Below are positions 37,463 through 46,868 of a stretch of DNA of 64,000 nt, piece after piece. Source of the DNA: Algibacter amylolyticus (GTDB taxonomy: Bacteria > Bacteroidota > Bacteroidia > Flavobacteriales > Flavobacteriaceae); contig NZ_JACHGE010000004.1 of NCBI RefSeq assembly GCF_014202225.1, positions 124,001-188,000 on the forward strand. Direction: 5' to 3'. The notes beneath the pieces were generated by a model, which was given only the letters and a program-made list of their open reading frames with translations, had not been told where the DNA came from and ran no database searches. The position numbers were made by a program, and so were the translations under genes. Within the stretch, counting starts at the first letter, position 1; each line of letters starts with the position of its first letter.

Positions 37463-38407
37463 ATGGCCACATTTTATATTAAACATATTACCAAATACAT
37501 TTATAGCAGTACAGTAATTGATGGTGCTACATTATTAAGGCTACATCCCATAAATGATGAATACCAAAAGGTAGAATCTCATTTAATATCTGTAACCAAT
37601 AACCCATATATTGAAACTTTTATAGATTTCTTTAACAACCGTGTAGGCACTTTTATGGTTACTGAACCACATAGTGAATTAAGTATAATATCGGACATTG
37701 AAGTTCATACAACCGAACGAATTTATCCAGACGATAGCGCAGATATTGCATCGCAATGGAAAGAATTAAACCGTATAAAAAACACCATTGAATTTATTGA
37801 TTACACTAAATTTAAAGCCTTTAATGGATGTGAAGACATTAAAGACATCATTTTAGATAAAATGCTTAAAACCAAATCGCCGTTTAAAGCGGTACTTGAG
37901 TTATGTGAATATGTACATGATAATTTTGAGTACAAATCTGGTATAACCAATGTAAACACACCTATTGAAGAAGCTTGGGAACTGCAAGCCGGTGTATGTC
38001 AAGATTTTACCAACGTGTTATTAAAAATGGTAAAAATGTTAGGCATGCCGGCACGTTATGTTAGCGGTTACATTTGCCCTAATAATACTATTACTAGAGG
38101 AGCAGGTGCTACTCACGCTTGGGTTGAGGCCTATATTCCGTTTTACGGTTGGTTAGGCATAGACCCTACAAATAACGCCATAGCTAACGAAAACCACGTA
38201 AGGATTGCTGTGGGGCGCTATTATAGCGATTGTTCTCCGGTAAAAGGCGTTTATAAAGGTAGCGTTGAAGCAGAAATGGAAGTAAGTGTAGAAGTTAAAA
38301 CTACTAAAAATGCTATTGTAGACACTCCTGTATTTAATACTTCGACAACAAATAATAGCTACAAACGAAATTTAGAAGTTATGCAACAAGGGCAGCAGCA
38401 GCAATAG
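37463..38407 (+). CDS. Transglutaminase-like cysteine protease of the ATP-grasp operon
   Basis: The start at 37463 (314 residues) gives MATFYIKHITKYIYSSTV, the bacterial transglutaminase N-terminal domain opening; a TTG at 37448 would add five codons and overlap the alpha-E stop. The catalytic triad is intact: Cys179 in AGVCQDFTN, His218 in ATHAWVEAY, Asp234 in GIDPTNN. No signal peptide is seen, so it acts in the cytoplasm. It may cut or transfer the peptide made by the ATP-grasp ligase. The last residues are glutamine-rich (QQGQQQQ). It converges with the polyprenyl synthase gene, one base apart. Confidence 0.92.
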   Translation: MATFYIKHITKYIYSSTVIDGATLLRLHPINDEYQKVESHLISVTNNPYIETFIDFFNNRVGTFMVTEPHSELSIISDIEVHTTERIYPDDSADIASQWKELNRIKNTIEFIDYTKFKAFNGCEDIKDIILDKMLKTKSPFKAVLELCEYVHDNFEYKSGITNVNTPIEEAWELQAGVCQDFTNVLLKMVKMLGMPARYVSGYICPNNTITRGAGATHAWVEAYIPFYGWLGIDPTNNAIANENHVRIAVGRYYSDCSPVKGVYKGSVEAEMEVSVEVKTTKNAIVDTPVFNTSTTNNSYKRNLEVMQQGQQQQ

Positions 38408-38408
38408 A

Positions 38409-39386
38409 CTACTTTTTTCTATCAATAACATAATTCACCATAAGTTTAAGTGAACTTTTATAATCTGAATCCGGAAAACTTTCGAGTAGCTGAAGCGCTT
38501 CTTCTTGAAATGTCTTCATTTTGGTAACCGCGTAGTCCAAACCACCATTATCTTTTACAAAGGCGATAATTTCTTTAACGCGTTTTGCATCTTTATTATG
38601 ATTTTTAACCGAATTAATTAGCCACTTTTTATCCTTTTTTGAAGCTTGGTTTAACACATGAATTAAAGGCAACGTCATTTTTTGTTCTTTAATGTCGATA
38701 CCTGTAGGTTTACCAATTTGTGTATCGCCATAATCAAACAAATCATCTTTTATTTGAAATGCCATACCAATTAACTCGCCAAACTTACGCATAGACTCTA
38801 CGTGTGCTGAATCTGGTTTAACAGAAGCCGCTCCCAAACTACAACATGCCGCAATTAAGGTTGCAGTTTTTTGCCTTATAATTTCATAATAGATATCCTC
38901 TGTAATATCTAGTTTTCTAGCTTTTTCTATTTGAAGTAATTCGCCTTCACTCATTTCTCGCACAGCTATTGAAATGATTTTAAGCAAATCAAAATCATTA
39001 TTATCAATAGATAACAACAAGCCCTTAGACAATAAAAAATCACCAATTAAAACAGCTATTTTATTTTTCCAGAGTGCATTTACCGAGAAAAAACCACGTC
39101 TGCGATTACTGTCATCAACCACATCATCATGCACTAAAGTAGCGGTATGTATTAACTCGATTACCGAAGCCCCTCTATAAGTACGCTCGCTAACCTCGCC
39201 ATTAGAAACCATTTTAGCTACCAAAAAAACAAACATTGGTCGCATTTGTTTCCCTTTGCGGTTTACAATGTAATGGGTAATCCTATTTAACAATGCTACC
39301 TTACTAGACATAGAAAGCTGAAACTTTTGCTCGAAAAGATCCATTTCATAGGCTATAGGCTGCTTAATTTGTTCTACTACTTTCAA
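38409..39386 (-). CDS. Polyprenyl diphosphate synthase (long-chain, trans)
   Basis: This 325-residue enzyme extends isoprenoid chains. The first aspartate-rich motif is LVHDDVVDDSNRRRG and the second is FQIKDDLFDYG, with the SVNALWKNKIAVLIGDFLLS and GKPTGIDIKEQKMTLPLI blocks around them. In this phylum it probably makes the side chain of menaquinone (IspB/octaprenyl or heptaprenyl type). An exact -7 box (TAGATTTG on the minus strand, 39405-39412) lies before it. Chain length cannot be told from sequence here. Confidence 0.93.
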   Translation of the reverse strand: MKVVEQIKQPIAYEMDLFEQKFQLSMSSKVALLNRITHYIVNRKGKQMRPMFVFLVAKMVSNGEVSERTYRGASVIELIHTATLVHDDVVDDSNRRRGFFSVNALWKNKIAVLIGDFLLSKGLLLSIDNNDFDLLKIISIAVREMSEGELLQIEKARKLDITEDIYYEIIRQKTATLIAACCSLGAASVKPDSAHVESMRKFGELIGMAFQIKDDLFDYGDTQIGKPTGIDIKEQKMTLPLIHVLNQASKKDKKWLINSVKNHNKDAKRVKEIIAFVKDNGGLDYAVTKMKTFQEEALQLLESFPDSDYKSSLKLMVNYVIDRKK

Positions 39387-39562
39387 ATATAATTACAGTT
39401 TTAGCAAATCTACTAATTCTGTTATATCTATGCTATAATCTTGAAACAAAAACAGACAAAAATTAATTTTACATTACAACAAAAATAAATGTTATTAATC
39501 GGTAAAATGCTTCTTTGTAAGATAAAAAACATAATTTAATCAATAACTTTAAATTATATAAT

Positions 39563-40384
39563 ATGCGAAAAATTACTTTATCTCTTTTATTTTTAATTAT
39601 AACAATATCTCTTAATGCTCAAACAGTAGCTTGGTCATCTGACTCGGAAGATTATGCAACAGCCGATTGGGGTATTTTAGATAGCGATGAGGACGGAAAC
39701 AACTGGAGCGTATACACTGGCGGTGGAGAATCTTTAGGATTTAGTTCTGGTGCCATATTTTATTCTGAATCTTGGAATTCAACTGCTGGTGCCCTTCAAC
39801 CGGATAACATACTGTTTACGCCTATTATTGCCGTAGCTAGTGATGCCGTAACGATATCTTACAAAATGAAAGTTGCTGCACTATTTTCGCCCGACTTTGC
39901 CGAAAAATTTGCTGTTTATGTATATGACAACGATGATGAAACCGCAGGAGATATCCTAATATATGAAGAAACCTTAACTGCTGGTGGTGATGGAACCGCT
40001 AAAGATATTACCGCAGAAATTCCTGCTTCATTTGCTGGTAAAAATATTGGAATTTATATAAGGCATTATGATTGTACTAATCAGTACCAAATTGCAGTTG
40101 ATGATTTTGAGGTATCGTACACAACTTCATTATCTGTAAATGATAACACCTTCAAAATAACTAAGGCTTACCCAAATCCTGTGCTTGATATTATTAAAAT
40201 AGACACGAAAAATGTCATAAACTCAGCTCTAATAATTAATCAACTAGGGCAAACAGTTTTGAATATTAAATCCAATAAAATAGTAAACAATTCTATTGAT
40301 TTAACTGGACTAAAGCAAGGTTTGTATTTTCTAAACTTGAAATCTGAAGGGCGATCTGCCACAATTAAAATTACAAAAAACTAA
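39563..40384 (+). CDS. Secreted choice-of-anchor / cleaved-adhesin-type protein with type IX sorting tail
   Basis: This 273-residue protein has a signal peptide (MRKITLSLLFLIITISLNAQ), a beta-sandwich of the cleaved-adhesin (choice-of-anchor J) type (about 22-185, with FTPIIAVASDAVTISYKMKV and NIGIYIRHYDCTNQYQIAVDDF), and a C-terminal type IX sorting domain (AYPNPVLDIIKID ... TGLKQGLYFLNL ... TIKITKN). It is therefore exported by the T9SS to which gldK belongs, and released or bound at the surface. It is a single-gene unit with a strong terminator. Ligand is unknown. Confidence 0.88.
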   Translation: MRKITLSLLFLIITISLNAQTVAWSSDSEDYATADWGILDSDEDGNNWSVYTGGGESLGFSSGAIFYSESWNSTAGALQPDNILFTPIIAVASDAVTISYKMKVAALFSPDFAEKFAVYVYDNDDETAGDILIYEETLTAGGDGTAKDITAEIPASFAGKNIGIYIRHYDCTNQYQIAVDDFEVSYTTSLSVNDNTFKITKAYPNPVLDIIKIDTKNVINSALIINQLGQTVLNIKSNKIVNNSIDLTGLKQGLYFLNLKSEGRSATIKITKN

Positions 40385-40400
40385 TTTTTAGTTTAGTTAA

Positions 40401-40432
40401 AAAAAGAACTGCAAATGCAGTTCTTTTTTTTT
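40401..40432. terminator. Bidirectional terminator after the T9SS protein and rlmN
   Basis: AAAAAGAACTGC and GCAGTTCTTTTT form a 12-bp stem with an AAAT loop, flanked by A and T runs. It ends the plus-strand gene and overlaps the stop codon of rlmN on the minus strand. Confidence 0.9.
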
Positions 40433-41472
40433 TAAGATTTATTAGCTAACTGCCCGCAAGCGGCATCAATATCCTTACCTCGGCTTCGTCTTACTGTTAC
40501 GGTTATATGGTTACTTTCTAGAACCTCAACATACATATCTATCGCTTTAGATTGTGCTTGTTGAAACTCGCCATCGTCTATAGGATTATACTCGATAATG
40601 TTTACTTTACTTGGTGCAAATTTGCAAAATTCGACTAAGGCATCTACATCTTTTCTTTTGTCGTTTATACCATCCCAAACTACATACTCGTAAGTAATTC
40701 TGTTTTTAGTTTTAGCATACCAATATTGCAATGCTTCTCTTAAATCGTTAAGCGGAAAGGTAGCGTTAAAAGGCATAATAGACGTTCTAACCTCATCTAT
40801 AGCAGAATGCAGAGATACGGCTAATTTAAACTTAACATCATCATCGGCCATTTTTTTAATCATTTTTGGCACACCAGATGTTGATACTACAATACGTTTT
40901 GGCGACATCCCTAAACCTTCTGGCGAAGTAATTTTATCGATAGCTTTTATAACGTTATTATAATTCATGAGTGGTTCGCCCATACCCATAAACACAATAT
41001 TACTTAAGGGACGATTATGATATAAACGACTTTCGTTATCGATAGCTACTACTTGATCGTAAATTTCGTCTGGATTTAGATTACGCATACGCTTTAAACG
41101 TGATGTTGCACAGAACTTACAATCTAAACTACAACCTACTTGACTGGATACACAGGCTGTTGTTCTTGTTTTTGTTGGTATTAAAACAGACTCTACTATT
41201 AAATCGTCGTGAAGGCGAACGGCGTTTTTTATGGTACCATCTGAACTGCGTTGCATCTGGTCGACCTTAATGTGGTTTATTACAAAGTTATCTTCAAGCA
41301 TTTGACGGGTTTCTTTTGAAACATTCGTCATATCCTCAAATTTATGCGCTCCTTTTTGCCATAACCATTCGTAAACCTGATTACCACGAAAGGCTTTATC
41401 TCCATTTTTCTCAAAGAATTCTCTTAGTTGCTCTTTGGTTAATGCGCGTATGTCTTTTTTCTTGATTTCCAT
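40432..41472 (-). CDS. rlmN: 23S rRNA / tRNA adenine-C2 methyltransferase RlmN
   Basis: This 346-residue radical-SAM enzyme methylates A2503 of 23S rRNA and A37 of some tRNAs. The cluster motif is CSLDCKFC in SQVGCSLDCKFCATSRL, preceded by the RTTACVSSQ stretch. GMGEPLMNYNNV and VVSTSGVPKMI follow, and the C-terminal methyl-bearing cysteine is in AACGQLANKS. An exact -7 box (TATTTTTG on the minus strand, 41480-41487) sits just before the start. The hairpin at 41498-41520 lies in the region where the -33 element would be. Confidence 0.97.
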   Translation of the reverse strand: MEIKKKDIRALTKEQLREFFEKNGDKAFRGNQVYEWLWQKGAHKFEDMTNVSKETRQMLEDNFVINHIKVDQMQRSSDGTIKNAVRLHDDLIVESVLIPTKTRTTACVSSQVGCSLDCKFCATSRLKRMRNLNPDEIYDQVVAIDNESRLYHNRPLSNIVFMGMGEPLMNYNNVIKAIDKITSPEGLGMSPKRIVVSTSGVPKMIKKMADDDVKFKLAVSLHSAIDEVRTSIMPFNATFPLNDLREALQYWYAKTKNRITYEYVVWDGINDKRKDVDALVEFCKFAPSKVNIIEYNPIDDGEFQQAQSKAIDMYVEVLESNHITVTVRRSRGKDIDAACGQLANKS

Positions 41473-41497
41473 TTGGATGCAAAAATAAGGAAAAAAG

Positions 41498-41520
41498 CCT
41501 CCTTAATCCTCTAAAGGAGG
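41498..41520 (+). repeat. Decayed partial copy of the cloverleaf repeat
   Basis: The sequence from AAGCCTCC through TCCTCTAAAGGAGGA and AACTCTTA follows the order of the first half of the cloverleaf element at 63845-63933. The hairpin is kept as CCTCCTT (41498-41504) / AAGGAGG (41514-41520). The other half is missing. It is directly upstream of rlmN. Confidence 0.5.
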
Positions 41521-41755
41521 AAACTCTTATATATGAACTTATATTCCCTTTTTCAATTTTGATAAGTTTCGCTTAAAATAATTTATATTTAGCTGCAAAT
41601 TTGTAATCCCCATGCAGTTTACGACTTGACTTTGTAAAAAATTTCCGCTACCTTCGTTTAACATCAGATATAAAACATTAAAACGATTTCATATCAAGTC
41701 GTTAAACGAACCTACCAAAAACAAGTTCAACTTAACTTATACAGCAAATACACCC

Positions 41756-41843
41756 GCATTAGGGATTGTAGCGACATCCTTTTTTTGCTGCCATATATGG
41801 CAAAAAAAGATACAGCGTAAAGCCCGACCCTTGGGGAATGCCC
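41756..41843 (-). repeat. Structured dispersed repeat, copy D (altered ends, A/T central stem)
   Basis: Read on the minus strand this copy starts GGGCATTCCCC and ends CAATCCCTAATGC. The end arms are GCATT / AATGC, a G-to-A change matched by C-to-T on the partner side. The core GGGTCGGGCTTTACG is normal, but the central stem is TTTTTTTGC...CCA / TGGCAAAAAAA (41780-41808). The 435-bp rlmN-queA gap that contains it also holds the queA terminator and the decayed hairpin; nothing else is seen. Confidence 0.88.
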
Positions 41844-41854
41844 AAATTATTACC

Positions 41855-41883
41855 CATAAAAAAGCCCCTTAAAAAAGAGGCTT
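41855..41883 (-). terminator. Intrinsic terminator after queA
   Basis: On the minus strand AAGCCTCTT and AAGGGGCTT form a stem with one mismatch around a short loop, followed by a T run. It lies about 25 bp past the queA stop. Confidence 0.7.
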
Positions 41884-41907
41884 ATTATGATTTAATATAC
41901 TTTGTTA

Positions 41908-42957
41908 TTATATGATTAACATGGCATCGCCGTAGCTATAGAAGTTGTATCCTTCTTTAATTGCCTCGTCGTAAGCGCGTTTTATAAAATCGTGACCTGC
42001 AAAGGCTGAAACCATCATTAACAACGTTGATTTTGGCGTATGGAAGTTGGTTATCATTGCGTTTGGAATTGTAAACTCATAAGGTGGAAAAATGAATTTA
42101 TTTGTCCAACCATCGTACTCATTTAACTGGCCATTAGTTGATACTGCACTTTCTACGGCGCGAACCGCTGTAGTACCTACGGCGCAAATACGACGTTTTT
42201 CTTTTAAACCTCTGTTTACAATATTTACGGCTTCTGGTCCTATTTTAAGCTCTTCGCTATCCATTTTATGTTTAGATAAATCCTCTACCTCAACTGGATT
42301 AAAAGTACCTAAACCTACGTGTAATGTTACTTCGGCAAAATTAACACCTTTTATTTCTAAACGTTTTAATAGGTGTCTAGAAAAGTGAAGTCCTGCTGTT
42401 GGTGCTGCTACTGCTCCTTCGTTTTTAGCGAAAATAGTTTGGTAACGCGCCTCATCTTCTGGCTCTACATCTCTTTTTATGTACTTAGGAAGTGGTGTTT
42501 CGCCTAACTCATTTAATTTAATACGGAATTCTCTGTAAGACCCATCGTAAAGGAAACGTAATGTACGCCCTCTTGATGTTGTATTATCTATTACCTCGGC
42601 TACTAAAGTATCGTCATCACCAAAATAAAGTTTGTTACCAATTCTTATTTTACGTGCTGGATCTACTAAAACATCCCAAAGGCGTTGCTCTTCGTTTAAT
42701 TCTCTTAATAAAAACACCTCGATTCTTGCTCCTGTTTTCTCTTTGTTTCCAAAAAGTCGTGCAGGAAATACTTTAGTGTTATTTAAAACTAAGACATCGT
42801 CCTCATCAAAATAGTCAATAACATCTTTAAACATTTTATGCTCAATAGTCTGTTCTTTTCTATTAAGTACCATTAAACGAGATTCGTCTCTGTTTTCTGC
42901 AGGATACTCAGCTAGTCGTTCTTCTGGTAATTCGAAACCGAAGTGTGATAATTTCAT
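41908..42957 (-). CDS. queA: S-adenosylmethionine:tRNA ribosyltransferase-isomerase QueA
   Basis: This 349-residue enzyme turns 7-aminomethyl-7-deazaguanine in tRNA into epoxyqueuosine. Family stretches are [71 protein letters not shown] and [18 protein letters not shown]. Length is usual. It has its own promoter and terminator and is flanked by two copies of the structured repeat (D downstream, E upstream). Confidence 0.98.
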   Translation of the reverse strand: MKLSHFGFELPEERLAEYPAENRDESRLMVLNRKEQTIEHKMFKDVIDYFDEDDVLVLNNTKVFPARLFGNKEKTGARIEVFLLRELNEEQRLWDVLVDPARKIRIGNKLYFGDDDTLVAEVIDNTTSRGRTLRFLYDGSYREFRIKLNELGETPLPKYIKRDVEPEDEARYQTIFAKNEGAVAAPTAGLHFSRHLLKRLEIKGVNFAEVTLHVGLGTFNPVEVEDLSKHKMDSEELKIGPEAVNIVNRGLKEKRRICAVGTTAVRAVESAVSTNGQLNEYDGWTNKFIFPPYEFTIPNAMITNFHTPKSTLLMMVSAFAGHDFIKRAYDEAIKEGYNFYSYGDAMLII

Positions 42958-42987
42958 GTTTTAGTTTTTATTAATATTTAGAAAGCG

Positions 42988-43019
42988 CAAATATACAATC
43001 TGAACATAGGGGTTGTCAA
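42988..43019 (-). promoter_or_regulatory. Bacteroidota-type promoter of queA
   Basis: On the minus strand TTG (complement of 43017-43019) precedes TATATTTG (complement of 42988-42995) by 21 bases. The box is 31 bp from the queA start codon. Repeat copy E begins about 35 bp further upstream. Confidence 0.6.
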
Positions 43020-43055
43020 GTAAATGACTGTTTATTATTAAAAAAGGTGTGTTTT

Positions 43056-43143
43056 GGGCGTTACCACAAGGGTCGGGCTATACGTTACAAGTCCTCGCAC
43101 TTCCTTCGTCAGGCTGTGGGCTATCCACTACTATCCCTAACGC
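43056..43143 (+). repeat. Structured dispersed repeat, copy E
   Basis: This 88 bp copy runs from GGGCGTTACCACAAGGGTCGG to ACTATCCCTAACGC, with GCGTTA (43058-43063) pairing with TAACGC (43138-43143). The arm ACAAGTCCTCGCAC ... GGCTGTGGGCT is shared with A and G. It lies between the end of aroA and the start of queA. Confidence 0.9.
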
Positions 43144-43171
43144 AAACCTCAATTTAACTTAAGCTTTAAAA

Positions 43172-44395
43172 TTATTTTTCAACTTTAAAACCAATGGATT
43201 CTAAATCGTCCCAAAAAGTTGGGTACGATTTTGAAACTACCATGGCATCCTCTATTACTATTGATGTTTTAAGTGCTAAAGGCGCAAATGCCATTGCCAT
43301 TCTGTGGTCGTTATAGGTTGCAATAGCTACCATTGATTTTATTGAGTTTGCAGCCGATAGATGTAAAGATTTGTCTGTAATTTTTACTTGGCCACCTAAT
43401 TTTTCTATCTCGGTTTTTAATGCTACAAGTCTGTCTGTTTCTTTAATTTTTAGGGTATGTAGGCCTACTAAATCGCATGGCATACCTAATGCAAAACAGG
43501 TTACTGCTATAGTTTGGGCAATATCTGGAGCGTTTTTTAAATCTAACGTTAGAGGTTCTAAGTTAGAGGATTCCTTTTTTAATGTTACCCAATTTCCGTT
43601 AAACACGGTAGATACACCAAAGTGTTTATAAATTTCTACTAAAGCCGAATCGCCTTGTAAAGAGTTTGATTTGTACGATGATAACTTAATTTCTGTACCC
43701 ACATCGCTTAAAGCTACAATACTGAAATAATAGGACGCTGATGACCAATCTGACTCTACGGTTAGCGTTTTAGGTGCTAACTTTTTAGTATTTGGCTTTA
43801 CTGTTATTACATTTCCTACAAATGACGACTCTACGCCTATTTCGTCCAACAGACTTAAGGTCATGTTTATGTATGGAATGGACGTGATTTCGCCTTCTAA
43901 AGTTAACTCCAAGCCGTTTTCTAACTTTGATGCTATAAGCAGTAATGCCGATATGTATTGGCTACTTACATTGGCTTTTAAGGATACTTTGTGTTTTGTA
44001 AGCTTAGTGCCTTTAATTTTTATTGGCGGATAGCCTTCGTTAGCTTCATAACTAATTTCGGCTCCTAATTCTTGTAGGGCTTCAACCAAAATTTTAACTG
44101 GGCGCTCTGTCATTCTTTTCGATCCAGTAAGAATGGTATCTCTACCTTCTTGAATTGAAAAATATGCCGTTAAAAAGCGCATAGCCGTACCTGCGTGATG
44201 AATATCGACAACTTCTGATTGTGAACTTAATGCGTTTGTCATTAAATTACTATCATCAGAGTTTGAAACGTTTTCTAGTTTAAACTCAGGATATAAGGCT
44301 TGTAACAATAACAATCTGTTAGATTCACTTTTTGAACCTGTTATTTGTACAGCAGATTTTTGGGCTATTTTAGATTTTTGAAGTGTAAAGTGCAT
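43172..44395 (-). CDS. aroA: 3-phosphoshikimate 1-carboxyvinyltransferase (EPSP synthase)
   Basis: This 407-residue shikimate-pathway enzyme makes EPSP. Recognisable parts are ITGSKSESNRLLLLQAL, HHAGTAMRFLTAYFS, RMTERPVKILVEAL, VSSQYISALLLIAS, ESDWSSASYYFSI, LKIKETDRLVALKTEIEKLGG and NDHRMAMAFAPLAL. An exact -7 box (TAAATTTG on the minus strand, 44426-44433) is 31 bp before the start. It feeds chorismate to the Phe/Tyr operon found 8 kb away. Confidence 0.97.
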   Translation of the reverse strand: MHFTLQKSKIAQKSAVQITGSKSESNRLLLLQALYPEFKLENVSNSDDSNLMTNALSSQSEVVDIHHAGTAMRFLTAYFSIQEGRDTILTGSKRMTERPVKILVEALQELGAEISYEANEGYPPIKIKGTKLTKHKVSLKANVSSQYISALLLIASKLENGLELTLEGEITSIPYINMTLSLLDEIGVESSFVGNVITVKPNTKKLAPKTLTVESDWSSASYYFSIVALSDVGTEIKLSSYKSNSLQGDSALVEIYKHFGVSTVFNGNWVTLKKESSNLEPLTLDLKNAPDIAQTIAVTCFALGMPCDLVGLHTLKIKETDRLVALKTEIEKLGGQVKITDKSLHLSAANSIKSMVAIATYNDHRMAMAFAPLALKTSIVIEDAMVVSKSYPTFWDDLESIGFKVEK

Positions 44396-44518
44396 ATTCT
44401 TAAAATTCTAATTTAAAAGAAGTCGCAAATTTACTCCATAATGGAGATTAATGCTAAGTTAATTAGTCTTTTTTTCTAGGTTTCGCCTAAAGGCTGCCCA
44501 CATACCATTCTAAAATAG

Positions 44519-44845
44519 TTATTTCAATTTTTCGTTATTATGGTGCCTATCGTGGTCGCGTTTTCCTTTTTTATCCATTCTTTTATCGAAAGCACTTTGT
44601 AAATCGACTCCGGTTTGGTTAGCTAAACATAACACAACAAACATAACATCGGCAAGTTCTTCGCCTAAATCTTTGTCTTTATCGCTTTCTTTTTCGCTTT
44701 GTTCGCCATAGCGTCTAGCAATAATTCGTGCCACCTCACCAACTTCCTCGGTAAGTTGCGCCATATTTGTAAGTTCATTGAAATAGCGAACACCATGTTC
44801 CTTTATCCAATCATCTACTTCTTTTTGTGCGTTTTGTATGTTCAT
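44519..44845 (-). CDS. MazG-like nucleotide pyrophosphohydrolase
   Basis: This 108-residue all-alpha protein has the MazG metal motif EEVGEVARI and the partner EELADVMFVVLCLAN. It should hydrolyse nucleoside triphosphates (house-cleaning) to monophosphates. The C-terminus is basic and His-rich (KKGKRDHDRHHNNE). Its start codon shares one base with the stop of the DUF3857 gene upstream (44845), so the two are coupled. Confidence 0.9.
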   Translation of the reverse strand: MNIQNAQKEVDDWIKEHGVRYFNELTNMAQLTEEVGEVARIIARRYGEQSEKESDKDKDLGEELADVMFVVLCLANQTGVDLQSAFDKRMDKKGKRDHDRHHNNEKLK

Positions 44846-46854
44846 TATCCTTTTGTTAAAACTATTTGTTCGGCTTCTTTTTCTACGAGTTTACTAAAAT
44901 AAGCTTTTAAAGCATCATAATAAATAGGTGATATGATTGACGTGCTAATCTGTGTCTCTACTGCCAATTGCACCTTATTACTTTGCGCTGTAATATTATA
45001 TTTAAACATGCCTAAATTATCTGGAAGAGTAAACACTCCTGGTTCTGGAAGACTTTCTATTTTATAACCTTCTGGTATGGTAATAATAACGCGATAACTT
45101 GTGTTTGATGGATAACCAAAATCTACAGGAAATTCTCTTTTTTCAATTTTAAAAGGATTCTCGCTAGTTCTTAAAAAGAATAACGGTGAAAAATATATTT
45201 TATCGCCAATAATATCTGCCTGACTTTCCTTTGTAAATTTATAAGATTCCATAACTGGCTTAGATAAATCCAAGTCATTCTTAACAGTATAATCTGAAAT
45301 CTCTAAACCGTTATATTTATTTTCTAGTTTTTCTAAATAGTCCTCTTTATTAACATCTATGTATTTTTCTCTAAATGATAATGCTTTGTGATTGGTTTTA
45401 ACGCTTCTAAAACCACCATCAATATCTCCGTTATTATTTAGCGTAAGCATCATGGCAATATTATTTTTAGATTGTTCATTTGGATACAAATCTATTAAGG
45501 TAGAACCTCCTTTTTCTGCAACAATTCTACCTTGCCAATTTAACGCTTTAAAAGGCAATACATTTGGCACACTATACTCACTGGTAGCGTCCAATAAAAC
45601 CCCGCCATCATCAAACTTCACATAACTTACTACATAATTGTAGCCCTCTCTGGTTGGAAACAAAGGCACACCATTTTGCCTTGTACTTACTAATACTGGA
45701 TACGCTCTTAAACCAGCATGCTGTAACATAGAGGTAAGCATTAAGTTTATATCTGCAACATTACCTACTTGCTCTTTATAGGCTTTTCTTACTCCGTTAT
45801 CTGTATAGTAACCGTAATACCCATTCCATTTCATATTAGTCTTTACATAATTGAATATTAATGCCGCTCTTTTAGCTGGATCGGAAACGGAACCTATTAG
45901 TGCATCAATATCTTTTTCGTAATACCCTTTTTTATCAAGTTCGGCACCAAAACTAGAACTTTCATAAATCTTTTTTACAACATCCTCCCAAGTAGTTGAA
46001 TAGTATTCTATGGCGCTATTAGGGAACTTAATATAAGAAAGCTCATATTTCACCGAAGACCTGTAATTATTCATGTTATTTACATAAGGCTCATTTTTTA
46101 ATGCTGAAATATTTGACAGACTATATGTTGCTTCGTTTATTTTATATTCTAAACTAGAACTAGAATAATCAGTTCTTACCGCAGTAGTAGTCGCATCAGA
46201 TCTAGATTTATTAACAAAAGTTATTTTATCTCTTGCAGAACTTACTATAGGTTTTATTAATAAATACCCTTTTGTATTTACTTTAAAATTAAAATACTCT
46301 GGAGCTTCAAATTTTGCTTCAAGCTTTTTAATTGGAATATCTTCTTGGAATATAAAATCATCGACATTTGAAATAAAAGGAGATTCAATTCTATATTTGT
46401 ATTCTATAACAGTACCTGGTGTTATTTTTGGCATTGTAAACTTTATCTGGTTTACATACTTATTTAATTCAGAATCAAAAATCCCATCTTTGGTTAGTTT
46501 AAAATCTTCAACCTTTCCGCTAATTAAATTATAAGTATACCCTTTAAGTCCTGATATTTTTTCTTTACTACCGCCATTAACATGTAATCGTATCTGTTTT
46601 GTTGCGTACTCAAAACCTTCTTGGTTATAGATTTTAATACGCTCATGAACTTCTGTTATTTGTTGGAAACCTTCGCCTTGGCTATATTGAAAAAAAGTAT
46701 GTCTGTTTTTATATAAATACGTCGCATTGGCCGCTGAATCTAAAGGATTAACTTGTTCTTGAAGTTCTTCTTTAGACACTTTTCCAAATTTAAAATCTTG
46801 TGAAAAAGTTGTTCCCGATATTAATAGGAAGGATAAAATGGTAATAATTCTCAT
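44845..46854 (-). CDS. DUF3857 / transglutaminase-fold exported protein, active site lost
   Basis: This 669-residue protein has a signal peptide (MRIITILSFLLISGTTFSQ), a DUF3857 domain (about 50-250) and a transglutaminase-like domain (about 310-430), then a C-terminal beta domain. Where its neighbour has GDCKALT this one has GNVADIN, so Val366 stands at the cysteine. The histidine place also reads Tyr407 (YNYVV). The aspartate (LLDATSEY) remains. It is thus probably not a protease or transferase but a binding protein. It lies 14 bp after a second DUF3857 gene. Confidence 0.85.
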   Translation of the reverse strand: MRIITILSFLLISGTTFSQDFKFGKVSKEELQEQVNPLDSAANATYLYKNRHTFFQYSQGEGFQQITEVHERIKIYNQEGFEYATKQIRLHVNGGSKEKISGLKGYTYNLISGKVEDFKLTKDGIFDSELNKYVNQIKFTMPKITPGTVIEYKYRIESPFISNVDDFIFQEDIPIKKLEAKFEAPEYFNFKVNTKGYLLIKPIVSSARDKITFVNKSRSDATTTAVRTDYSSSSLEYKINEATYSLSNISALKNEPYVNNMNNYRSSVKYELSYIKFPNSAIEYYSTTWEDVVKKIYESSSFGAELDKKGYYEKDIDALIGSVSDPAKRAALIFNYVKTNMKWNGYYGYYTDNGVRKAYKEQVGNVADINLMLTSMLQHAGLRAYPVLVSTRQNGVPLFPTREGYNYVVSYVKFDDGGVLLDATSEYSVPNVLPFKALNWQGRIVAEKGGSTLIDLYPNEQSKNNIAMMLTLNNNGDIDGGFRSVKTNHKALSFREKYIDVNKEDYLEKLENKYNGLEISDYTVKNDLDLSKPVMESYKFTKESQADIIGDKIYFSPLFFLRTSENPFKIEKREFPVDFGYPSNTSYRVIITIPEGYKIESLPEPGVFTLPDNLGMFKYNITAQSNKVQLAVETQISTSIISPIYYDALKAYFSKLVEKEAEQIVLTKG

Positions 46855-46868
46855 AAGTTATTGGTTGG

